A DNA stretch of 64,000 nucleotides from Azolla pinnata (lineage: Eukaryota; Streptophyta; Polypodiopsida; Salviniales; Salviniaceae). Positions 35,001-45,440 of the stretch are shown one piece after another (the first letter of the stretch is position 1; every line of letters starts with the position of its first letter). Under the pieces are notes generated by a model. The model saw nothing but the letters and a program-made list of their open reading frames with translations, did not search any database and had not been told where the DNA came from. Both the position numbers and the translations under genes were made by a program. Location: positions 1 to 64,000 of the forward strand of contig JBBBWG010028533.1 in the NCBI GenBank assembly GCA_037176905.1, given 5' to 3'.

Positions 35001-36117
35001 GCAATCCACACTTGGCATACATATCGACCACTGCATTGCTTAGATATATATCATTTTCCATCAATTTATTCCTTATAATCTGAGCATGTATTTCTCGGCC
35101 CTTATCTGAGGCTCCCATACTACCACAAGCTTTTAGGGCACAGACGAAGGTGATCTGATTTGGAGAGACGCCCATAAGCTGCATTTGTTCAAAACAACCT
35201 AGAGCTTCTTTGTCATATCCTTGCTTCACATATCCTCCGATTATCACATTCCAAGAGACTATATTCCGAACACTAACCATATCAAAAACTTCCTTTGCTT
35301 TTGTAAGTGCACCACATTTGGCATACATATCCATTAATGCATTCCCCACCACCACATTCTTCTCCATATTTCTATCTTTTTGTGTGTGAGCGTGTATTTC
35401 CTGACCTTTGTTCATATCCCCTATGATTCCACAAGCTTTCAATATACATGCAAAGGTACATGCATCTGGAGAGATGCCATCAACCTCCATCAGGTCAAAG
35501 CATCTCACTGCATCCACAGCAAAGCCATACTTAACATAGCCGGCAATTAACACATTCCAGGTTACCACATCTCGGGTGAGCGATTTGTCAAATACATATT
35601 CGGCTTCTAACACGTCACCACATTTCACATACATATCTATCAATGCGTTTCCAAGTACATTGTTCCTTTCCAAAAACCCATAGCTGACAATGCCTAGGTG
35701 GAATGTTTTACCACTTGTGGCATCTTTAATGATTCCACATGCTTTTAAGGTGGCAACATAAGTAAACCCATCAGGAGAAAAACCACATTCTTGCATCTGA
35801 TCAAAACAAACCAAGGCTTTATTACCATATCCTTGTTGGGCATATCCCGAAATCAGAGAATTCCATGAAATCTCATCTCTCATCTTCAGATCATTGAATG
35901 TTTCTTGCGCTTTCCCCATTGCACCGCATTTTGCATACATGTTTATCAACGCATTTCCAACAGATAAATTCTTTTCGAGCAGGTCCTCTTCCGCAGCAAT
36001 AAGATCGCCATGTAATCTGCTTCCTCCATACAAGTCCTTCTTTTGGGCACAGGTTTTTAGCAATCTGATAATGGTGTCCGATGACATCAATGGTTTCTGG
36101 GAAGGCACAGAAGGCAT
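32041..36117 (-). CDS. giant PLS-class PPR protein, truncated after E1 (12 triplets)
   Basis: A single open frame of 1,358 aa counted from the first ATG (MPSVPSQKPLMSSDTIIRLL); the frame is open ten codons further upstream but without an ATG. The N-terminal module IIRLLKTCAQKKDLYGG matches those of the two neighbouring PPR genes. Twelve S-P-L triplets follow; P motifs read RDEISWNSLISGYAQQG through RDSVIWNILISGYAQLG. The fifth (ADVDSSIALTAGYAENM) has lost the SWN signature. The last triplet (YAQLGNDRIVFALF) leads into L2, S2 and an E1 motif (LTWNTVLGACWKLGDVELG) and the protein stops at YVCMSNIYALQT, with no E2 or DYW. Most PPR proteins have 400-1,000 residues, so this is unusually long. Organelle RNA binding is expected. 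The gene may be an editing-type factor that lost its tail. Confidence 0.9.
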   Translation of the reverse strand: MPSVPSQKPLMSSDTIIRLLKTCAQKKDLYGGSRLHGDLIAAEEDLLEKNLSVGNALINMYAKCGAMGKAQETFNDLKMRDEISWNSLISGYAQQGYGNKALVCFDQMQECGFSPDGFTYVATLKACGIIKDATSGKTFHLGIVSYGFLERNNVLGNALIDMYVKCGDVLEAEYVFDKSLTRDVVTWNVLIAGYVKYGFAVDAVRCFDLMEVDGISPDACTFACILKACGIIGDMNKGQEIHAHTQKDRNMEKNVVVGNALMDMYAKCGALTKAKEVFDMVSVRNIVSWNVIIGGYVKQGYDKEALGCFEQMQLMGVSPNQITFVCALKACGSMGASDKGREIHAQIIRNKLMENDIYLSNAVVDMYAKCGLLGKAQEVFDELPFRETNTWNVLISGYIRHGYTEEALNLLDQMHTGLFSPNDVTLLCTLKVCAAIGSVDKGQGVHARLVREGWIENNDNSGSALVHMYTSCGFLIEAQKVFDKLPVADVDSSIALTAGYAENMRVDEALYHAEKMQLLSIPLDVVNFSCLVKACGIIGATDKCHELHAKFVKEGSLETEMVAHTALIDSYAKCGKLLDAQLLFDKLPVRDLVLWNVLISGYTQEEDSEKALHCFKRMEFSGISPDFTTFIFVLKACGKMGALDEGCRVHREILNQGFLEKYAALGTALVDMYAKCGSLEKSEEVFHGLPIWDVITWNAFINGYSRNGLDKDALVCFDWMLLAGNTPNIATFVCISKACGNTGAVSTGQCIHDDIIKQGLLEKSDDVANVLLEMYVKCDMLEEAKEVFDAMRDPNTTSWNVLIAGYCQHGRNMEALSCVAEMQLNGFSPDAFTFIPILKAYSSTIMDAADRNRETHAQIVKLGALEVCNVLGNVLVDSYAKHGMLAEARKVFEMLLVQDVVSWNALISGYSELGKNDEALNCFHWMQARSYLPDAFTFACILKACGSIAVIEKVKALHSQTIIDCLLGRDMVIGNALVDVYAKFGALVEAQEVFDKLQTRDTVSWNTLITGYCVHGNSAEVLTQFKHMELDKISPDVATFLIVLKACGNLGEIYEGQKAHTRIMVEGFSEDNDILGTALVDMYAKSGMLCEAKDIVDKLRVRDIVVWNSLIAGYIQWKVAERAFHCFERIHLEGHPANAITFSHICKACGTEGAAESGKEVHAEIVEDHLEDENGIIAKALVDMYAKCGMLVEAQCLFRALPSRDSVIWNILISGYAQLGNDRIVFALFHRMLIDGEEPNSATLAILLTTCSHVGLPEAGLWCLDITRRGGSCIVPSLEHYNCMLDLLGRLGCLDQIIMLMNGMPFPPNFLTWNTVLGACWKLGDVELGRSVFQHTLQSGKGDSSTYVCMSNIYALQT

Positions 36118-37071
36118 TGCCCCTAACAGCAATAAACAGGAGCTCAATCTTCTCCATAACGTGTAATGAATTCCAATTTTCTCTTGAAATTACAGTTGTT
36201 CGGGAAGCAGAGAACCTAGGATTGATTGGTACCAAGAGCAATAGCCGCTTCTAAGATTTGATTTTCCCTTTTGTCTCTCTTCTTCTGACCATCTCAGGTG
36301 AAGTAGAGAAACAGAGCATGTCAAAATCGAAGCAAAAGTCAGCATTTGATGCAGATTGAAAGGAATTCGTTTGTTAAGACTGGTGTGAATAGCCCCACTT
36401 GAACTGATCACACAGGAAAAAACCAGACTTTGGATCGAATCTGGAGCCACAAAAAAAAACACGAACAAATTCGGCCGATACAATTTCACAAGCTTCTGCT
36501 CAGAGTAAAACTGCAATCTACTCTACGGAGTGATAATACGAATAATGTCGTAGAATGCGCTTGCGACAAATTGCAAGATGATAAGACATGTCAATGAGCT
36601 AGCTGGAGGTAGCCATCAAACATAAAGTTTGGAGTAGACACCATGTACGGTATGATCAATGCAAAACAACCTGGCCCTTCTACAGAACTGGCCCTGCAAT
36701 CCTGGATGAATGAAGTCCGCTTAGTTTTCTTCGAGTAACTAACAAAATTACTGAGATGGAAAGGTAGGAAGGAAGGAAGGAAGGAAGGAAGAAGATATAT
36801 GAAAATTCAAGAGTCCGATCGATGCTTTTGATATTTACGAGAATGTCCCTAAAAGCATCATATTTGGCAGTTATAACCATGGCAGCTTTGGGTTGTTTAT
36901 TCCCAGAAATGTCTTCCTTCATGGGCATGGCGTCTGCCCCACTGCAGCAGAGGTTCATTCATTACAGAAGAATAAGAGCCTGAACAAAATGGGCTTTTCA
37001 TTTAGAGCTAGGAGTCGCGAGAAAAGATCGGCTATAATGGGTACGAGTTTGGTAAGGAATGAACGAGATCC
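36118..37071. other. head-to-head spacer between giant PPR genes
   Basis: 954 bp between divergent start codons, so a shared promoter region is likely. It contains a (GGAA)n run at about 36,767-36,790. A 71-codon plus-strand frame (36,893-37,108) overlaps the next start and may be leader. Confidence 0.5.
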
Positions 37072-40000
37072 ATGCATGGCAGAGAGCAATGGAAAAAGTT
37101 TCCCATGAATTCGACCAGCACACCTAGAGCTTCAAATGCTTCCGTCATTTCTTTACTAAAGACCTGTGCTAAGAACAAAGATCTGAATGAAGGCATCAGG
37201 TTGCATGGTCAAATCACTAGGGATGGCCTTCAGTTGAAAGACTATTTTGTTGGAAACACCTTAGTGAACATGTATGCGAGGTGTGATGAACTTGCTAAAG
37301 CACAACAAGTATTTGATGAGCTTCCCATTCAAGATATAGTGTCATGGAATGTACTAATATCAGGATATGCCCACCATGGACATAGTCAAGAAGCATTGGC
37401 TTGTTTTGAGCTAATGAGACTTGGAGGTCTAGCTCCAAATTCAGTCACGTTTGTTTGTGCTTTAAAAGCTTGTGGAAACATTGGCAATTGTGAACTAGGT
37501 CAAGAAATACATGTTGAAATTGCTAAGAAAAATCTGCTACATAATAATGAACTTGTTGGAAATGCATTGGTTAGTATGTATGGTAGATGTGGTCTTCTTG
37601 GTAAGGCAAGAGAAGTGTTTGATGAGCTCTCTGTTCATAATGCTGTCTCGTGGAATACATTGATAACATCCTATTCTAATAACCGACATGAAGAGGATGC
37701 ATTGCATTTTTTTGAAGAAATGAAACTCCGTGGCTCATTACCTGATGAGGTCACTTTTCTTTGTACCTTAAAAGTATGTTGTTGTATGGGATCGTCAAAC
37801 ATTGGTCAACAAATACACGCTCAAATTGCTGGAAGTCCACTTCTAGGAAAAGAGGTGGCTTTGGGTAATGTATTGATAGATATGTATGCCACATCTGGTG
37901 CCCTCAAAAAAGCACAGGAAGTGTTTGATGAGCTTCCAGCTCAAGATGTCATCACATGGAATGTACTAATTGCTGGATATTCTAGTCATAGTCATGATGA
38001 GAAAGCATGGTATTGCATTCAACAAATGAAACTTAACGGCCTTCTTCCAAATGCAGTGACCTTCTCTTCTGTATTGAAAGTATGTGGTAGTGCAAAATCC
38101 TCAAGAAAAGGCCAGGAGATTCATGCCCAGGTTGTAGGAAGTGTTTCCCTTCATGAAGATGTCATTATTGGAAATGCTTTGATTGATATGTATGCTAAAT
38201 CCGGAATACTTGGAACAGCACAACAACTATTCAACGAGTTAAGATTTCGTGATGTAGCTACTTGGAATATATTAATTGGAGGATATGTTCAATATGAACA
38301 CGCTGAGGAAGCTATAAATTGTTTTGGAGAGATGCAACAAGGATATATATCTCCGAATTGGATCACCTTTCTTCACATATTGAAAGCATGTAATATCACA
38401 GGAGCAGTGGAGAAAGGACATCAGATAATAACGACGATCCTTACAGAAGGACTTCTAGAACACAATAATGTCATTGGCTCTACAGTTGTATCCACGTATG
38501 CAAAATTTGGTATGCTGAGAACGGCGCAAGAAGTTTTTGATGCCCTTCCATATCAAGACATCATCTCATGGACTGCTTTGATTGTAGGATATGCTGAAAA
38601 CGCACATGATCTGGAAGCACTGAAATGTTTTGAACATATGAAGCTTCAGGGCATTTACCCTGATCCGATTTCTCTGGTTTGTATTATTAAAGCATATGGC
38701 AGCACAGGAACTCCTAAAATGGGCCAAAATTTACATATAGACATTATGAAAAGAGGATTGGTAGAAAATGATAATATAATCATGAATTCCCTGGTGAGAA
38801 TGTATGCAATGATGGGCATGCTTGGAGATGCCCAAGGAATGTTTGATGAGTTGCAAGGTAAGGACATTGCGTCATGTAATGCATTAATTGCCGGATATTG
38901 TGAATATAGATATTACGAATTAGTATTATACTTTTTCGAGCAGATGCAACTTGAGTGTATCTTACCTGATGGTAGAACATTTTTCTTAATGTTAAAATCT
39001 TCTGGCACCATAGGTGCTTGTAAACAAGGTCAAACATTACATGCTCAGATTGTTAATGAAGTGTCTTTGAAAACTGATTCGGAAATAGTGACTGCAATCG
39101 TAGACATGTATGCTAGATGTGGTGAAGTAGTAAAATTACAAGAAGTGTTTGATGAACTAGAAACAAAAGATGTAGTGTCATGGAATGCACTTCTAGCAGG
39201 GTATTCCCAACATGGCCTCATTGACGAAGCATTCAGTTGTTTTGAAAAAATGCAACTGTGTGAGTTGGCCCCAAACGATATTACCTTCCTTATTATATGT
39301 GGAAGCATAGGAGCATTGCACAAGGGTCAAGAAATACATGCTGACTTGGTAAAGAATGGTATCTTGGAGAATAATAACATCATTGCAAATGCATTAATGA
39401 GCATGTATCTAAGATGTGGCGCCCTTGAGAAGGCACAAGAAGTGTTTGATAGCCTTCCTGTTTGGAATGTCACTGCCTTGAATATTTTACTTGCAGGATA
39501 TTCTCGAAATGGGCAAGATGAGAAAGCACTGGATAATTTTGAAAGGTTGCAATCTAGAGGTATCTTTCCAAATGAAGTCACCCTTGTTTGCATCTTGAAA
39601 GCTTGTGGTAGAATAGGAGCAACTAAAAAAGGCGAAGAACTACACGCCAGAATAATTAAAGATGGATTTTTGGAGCATAACAGTGTGCTTGGTAGTGTCT
39701 TAGTGGACATGTATGCAAAATGTAGCTTGCTTGCAGAAGCACAGCAAGTGTTCGATAATCTTCAAAATTGTGATGTCATTGCATGGACTGCATTAATTTC
39801 TGGATATGTTGAACATTCACAAAATGAAGAAGCATTTACTTGCTTTCAAGAGATGCAACAACAAGGAATTCCTGTAGATCCCATTACATTAATTTGCATC
39901 CTGAAAGTGTGTGGAAGCATGCAAGCAGCTGAAAATGGCCTAGAAATACATACAAATATTATTCAGCAAGGTTGGTTGGAATTGTATACTACTCTTGGTA

Positions 40001-41793
40001 ATGCATTAATAGATATGTATGCCAGTTGTTCTATGTTCAAAGACGCCAAACATGTATTCAAAACGCTACCTGTTCATGATATTGTCTCTTGGAATATGAT
40101 CATTGCAGGATTTTGTCAACATGGCGATGATGATGAAGCATTGAATTGTCTTGAAGGACTGCAACATGAGAATTTATCACCAGATGCCACTACATTTTCG
40201 TCTCTCTTGAAAGCATGCGGGAGCATACAAGCCTTGGACAAGGGTTTTCTCTTGCATGCTCATGTTGTTAAACATGGATTTGTGGAGAGTGATGTAGTTG
40301 TCGGAAATGCAGTTATAGATATGTATGTGAAATGTGGGGCACTTATTGAAGCGCAAAAAATTTTCAACACGTTAAAAATCTTGACTCCAGTATCCTGGAA
40401 TGTGCTGATTGCAGGATTGGCCCAACATGATTACAATGAAGAAGCACAGAAGGTTTTTTATCAGATGCGTGGGTGTGGTTTCTTACCAGATGAGGTTACC
40501 TATGTTTGTATTTTGAAAACATTTGGCAGCTTAAACACAGCTTTAGAGGGTCAAAAAATACATATTGAGATTGCTGCATTGGGATGCTCTGAAAGAAACG
40601 ATGTAGTTGGAAAGGCTTTGATTGGTATGTACACAAAATGGGGCATGCTTCCAGAAGCTCTAGCAATCTTTCAAAATTTGCTAGAAAAAGACGTTGTTTC
40701 TTGCAATGTATTGATTTCAGGATATACAGAACAAAGATGTTGTCGGGAAGCTTTTGAATGTTATGGGTGGATGCAAAGCTCAGGTATCACTCCAGATTCA
40801 GTTACCTTCATTTGCACATTGAAATCTTGTGCCACAGTAGGATTCGTTGACCAAGGACTGGAGTTACATTCTCTAATAATGAAATTTGGCTTGTTCGAAG
40901 ATATGCTTATTGGGAATGCTATGGTGGATATGTATGTGAAATGCGGCATGCTTCCTGAGGCACAAAAGGTCTTCAGTAGACTTTCATCAAGAGATGAAAT
41001 CTCTTGGAATACATTAATTTTGGGATATGCGCAACGTGGGCTCAGTGAAGAAGCTCTAGAATGCTTTAAGTGGATGAACTTCAGGGGATTTTCTCCAAAT
41101 CAAGTCACACATGTTGGTGCACTGAAAGCATGTAGTTATACAGGAGAGATAACTCAAGGCCAAGAAATACATGCTGAAACTGTCAAGAAAGGCTTTCTTG
41201 AAATAGATAATGTTATTGGCAATGCCTTGTTAGATATGTATGCCAATTGGTGTATGGTTTCCGAAGCGCACAAAGTGTTTAAAACTTTGTTAGTTCAAGA
41301 TATAGTCTCATGGAATGCACTTATTGCAGGATATGCACAGCTTGGAAAGGATGAGCATGTCTTTGATCTATTCGATCGAATGATAGAAGAAGGTAAGTGT
41401 CCAGATTCCGTGACATTTACAGTTTTGCTTAACACATGTAGCCATGTAGGAATGGTGGAAAGAAGTGAGATATGTTTTCAGATCATGAGTAACTTGTATG
41501 GAATCACTCCAGCCCCGGAACACTATGCATGCATGGTTGATCTTTTTGGGCGTAGTGGTCAGCTAGACAAGGCAGTGTTACTGATTAACAGGGTTCCTTT
41601 CTCTGCTAATCTTATCCTGTGGAATACACTCTTGGGTGCTTGTAGGAGAGGGGGGGATGTGGAGCTTGCATCCTCAGCCTTCGAAAATGCTATACAATTA
41701 GATGATAAGGACCCTGCTGCATATATCTGTATATGGAATGTTTATGCCAGTGATGCAACATACACCCAATCCTGCCCAGCAAGTTCCAGGTAA
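37072..41793 (+). CDS. giant PLS-class PPR protein, truncated after E1 (14 triplets)
   Basis: A single open frame of 1,573 aa; another Met at 37,105 (MNSTSTPRASNASVISLLKT) could be the start. The N-terminal module SLLKTCAKNKDLNEGIRLHG is shared with the two preceding PPR genes. Fourteen S-P-L triplets of ~101 residues follow, so about 42 repeats before the terminal L2, S2 and E1 motifs. This is far above the usual PPR size. P-motif position 5 is Asn in twelve of fourteen and Thr in two; the last position is Asp in eight and Asn in six. The protein ends NVYASDATYTQSCPASSR. The stop lies inside a good splice donor (TTCCAG/GTAACA at 41,789/41,790), so a further exon is conceivable, but I see no E2 or DYW sequence in the next kilobase. 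No premature stop occurs in 4.7 kb, which argues that the gene is under selection. Confidence 0.91.
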   Translation: MHGREQWKKFPMNSTSTPRASNASVISLLKTCAKNKDLNEGIRLHGQITRDGLQLKDYFVGNTLVNMYARCDELAKAQQVFDELPIQDIVSWNVLISGYAHHGHSQEALACFELMRLGGLAPNSVTFVCALKACGNIGNCELGQEIHVEIAKKNLLHNNELVGNALVSMYGRCGLLGKAREVFDELSVHNAVSWNTLITSYSNNRHEEDALHFFEEMKLRGSLPDEVTFLCTLKVCCCMGSSNIGQQIHAQIAGSPLLGKEVALGNVLIDMYATSGALKKAQEVFDELPAQDVITWNVLIAGYSSHSHDEKAWYCIQQMKLNGLLPNAVTFSSVLKVCGSAKSSRKGQEIHAQVVGSVSLHEDVIIGNALIDMYAKSGILGTAQQLFNELRFRDVATWNILIGGYVQYEHAEEAINCFGEMQQGYISPNWITFLHILKACNITGAVEKGHQIITTILTEGLLEHNNVIGSTVVSTYAKFGMLRTAQEVFDALPYQDIISWTALIVGYAENAHDLEALKCFEHMKLQGIYPDPISLVCIIKAYGSTGTPKMGQNLHIDIMKRGLVENDNIIMNSLVRMYAMMGMLGDAQGMFDELQGKDIASCNALIAGYCEYRYYELVLYFFEQMQLECILPDGRTFFLMLKSSGTIGACKQGQTLHAQIVNEVSLKTDSEIVTAIVDMYARCGEVVKLQEVFDELETKDVVSWNALLAGYSQHGLIDEAFSCFEKMQLCELAPNDITFLIICGSIGALHKGQEIHADLVKNGILENNNIIANALMSMYLRCGALEKAQEVFDSLPVWNVTALNILLAGYSRNGQDEKALDNFERLQSRGIFPNEVTLVCILKACGRIGATKKGEELHARIIKDGFLEHNSVLGSVLVDMYAKCSLLAEAQQVFDNLQNCDVIAWTALISGYVEHSQNEEAFTCFQEMQQQGIPVDPITLICILKVCGSMQAAENGLEIHTNIIQQGWLELYTTLGNALIDMYASCSMFKDAKHVFKTLPVHDIVSWNMIIAGFCQHGDDDEALNCLEGLQHENLSPDATTFSSLLKACGSIQALDKGFLLHAHVVKHGFVESDVVVGNAVIDMYVKCGALIEAQKIFNTLKILTPVSWNVLIAGLAQHDYNEEAQKVFYQMRGCGFLPDEVTYVCILKTFGSLNTALEGQKIHIEIAALGCSERNDVVGKALIGMYTKWGMLPEALAIFQNLLEKDVVSCNVLISGYTEQRCCREAFECYGWMQSSGITPDSVTFICTLKSCATVGFVDQGLELHSLIMKFGLFEDMLIGNAMVDMYVKCGMLPEAQKVFSRLSSRDEISWNTLILGYAQRGLSEEALECFKWMNFRGFSPNQVTHVGALKACSYTGEITQGQEIHAETVKKGFLEIDNVIGNALLDMYANWCMVSEAHKVFKTLLVQDIVSWNALIAGYAQLGKDEHVFDLFDRMIEEGKCPDSVTFTVLLNTCSHVGMVERSEICFQIMSNLYGITPAPEHYACMVDLFGRSGQLDKAVLLINRVPFSANLILWNTLLGACRRGGDVELASSAFENAIQLDDKDPAAYICIWNVYASDATYTQSCPASSR

Positions 41794-42728
41794 CAATGAT
41801 AAAATGTGGTTCTCAATTAGCTCATAAGGCTTCTTCAGATCTGTTGAAGTTATCTTCTAACAGCATTGCTCACAGTCTGGTTTCTTCAGCTCAATATGTG
41901 AAACTGTACAAAATTCTGGAACCGATCTAAGCCTAACGTGCAAGGACAGTAACTGTTTTTCAGTATGGTGTTCAAGACATAGAATTGGCTTGAACCAGTG
42001 TCAAGCATGATTTACAATCATCGTATGTTTGGCATGCTTTTCACAGCTTTCCAAAGTGAAATGTGAATGTGGATATATTCTATCAAGCTTAACCAAAATA
42101 TAACCATACAATCACGACTCTACAACATCTTCTCCCTTTTCCAAAAGTCCCTCAAGAAACAAGAGGACGAGCTTCAATGTATATTCAACTCCACAACTCC
42201 CTTCAGTATTTCCTGCCTATACGGACTTCAACTCCTCTACTTCTTTCAAGAGAAAACATCACATATGGCAGTTCCAATCAAATACTTCTAGGAAAATACA
42301 ACAGGCATGAGTGGTCACAAGTGTCTTAAAAACACTAAAACCAAGCCTTTAAAAATACTAAAGACATCCTATAAACTTATAAACTTACAACTTTATATAC
42401 CAAAATTAGCAAATAATGCTTTCTGAAAATAGGTTATTTCAACGCACCCACAACAGTTAAAAGCATTAAACTAGAATGAAAACAAATGAGCTCAAATTGA
42501 GGACCGAAGCAAAGAGAAATATATTCAGCATATGGTAAGCATGTAACCACACAAAAAATCCAATCTACAAACTCCAATTGATCCACGACTACTAATGTTA
42601 AATTGTTAATACAATGTACTCAATTTCACAACAATTGTATTTGGCTCTTTGCAAATATGAGTTCTTACAAAAATCCCACTACAAAATCTCTGATTCTCAT
42701 CACAGTAATTGGCAATGTGGCCTTTCAA
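41794..42728. other. spacer between PPR gene and eL20 gene
   Basis: AT-rich. It holds 3' flanking sequence of both converging genes. No coding content recognised. Confidence 0.55.
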
Positions 42729-44268
<1,540 letters not shown>

Positions 44269-44332
44269 AGCTGCGAGCTCGCAAGAGTTCAGGGCGTTGG
44301 GAGCCGTCGTGCATAATAAAGCCGCTAATTTG

Positions 44333-44340
44333 AAACCCTA
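44333..44340. promoter_or_regulatory. telobox upstream of eL20
   Basis: AAACCCTA, about 65 bp before the start codon and inverted relative to the gene. Teloboxes near the transcription start are common in plant ribosomal protein genes. Confidence 0.5.
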
Positions 44341-45440
44341 GATCGGACGGTCCAGGATCAAGGAGGATCCAACGGATCAGGATCAATCACCCACCACCTT
44401 CATTATGACTGTTTTTTTCTTAATTGTAATTTGTGGGCAATTAAGGGACCCAGAACATGAAAAGCCAGAGAGCTTACTCTTATCGTGCCAATTGAAGCCC
44501 TAAATCCTAGATCAAATTTCCGATGCCGGATCGATCAGTGCGCTTGTTCTGCACATTCCACCGATGAGATCGGACTCCGGTACTAGATCTCGCGCAATGC
44601 GCCCATCGCTGTATTGCCAGTCCGAGTTCCAAATAGGGATTTCAATCTTGCGAAAAATCCGAGTTCCGAGCCTTAAAGAGAATAACCGCATTCGATCTTA
44701 AGCTGTTCTATCTAGTGTCTTGTTTGGAACATCTTATTTGAGCTTTCTTAGTAAGTATTCAAGTTCTTGCTTACTATGTCGTAGATTGACCTCAAACCAT
44801 TGAAAGGAACCAATCGATCAAGCTTTTTTAAGCTTTGATTTAAACCTTGTTGCTCTATTTTACTACCATTCTTGTATTACTTCAAACAGCTATTTTTGTT
44901 CTATCTTCAACAAGAAGCCCAATGCTTACTTCTTTGGCAGACAAGCATTCCCACGATCCAAAGCAACACCATATCTAGGTGTTTTTGGAGAATAAGTTAC
45001 CAAGCCCATATGTATCACAATGCAACACCTAAATGTATTGCTCCATCAATATATGAGGCATCCTTATGTGTAATATGTTTCCGAAGCTTGAAATGGATTA
45101 CTAAAAGTAGTTAGCTGATGCCAAACTAGTCAAACTCTTCAAATGAAAAAGAAATGTGGCTTAAATAGCTTTTACACGACAGCAACCGAAACAAAGAAAA
45201 TGTAGCATTTGTTGACACTTCCCAACCATTTTGACAAAATAAACGATCATTCTGGGGCGGATTACATAAAATAAAAGAATGACTCAGATGCCATACATTA
45301 ACATCTGAAAGAATTACATCTCAATGTGAGAGAGTTCAATGAATAAAGAAGGAAAGAATATCTGATTACCCACCATCTCAATCCGAGAGAGTTAAATGAT
45401 ATGAGCGCAACCTGCAAATCTGGCACAAAATTTACAACAA
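44341..45440. other. spacer between eL20 and CSI genes
   Basis: Promoter side of the eL20 gene and 3' flank of the CSI gene. No coding content recognised; an 80-codon frame at 44,872 matches nothing. Confidence 0.5.

Noticed and set aside
29345-41000. Antisense frames of 60-130 codons within the PPR genes
   Set aside because: They are antisense shadows of the repeated PPR coding sequence and recur with the repeat period.
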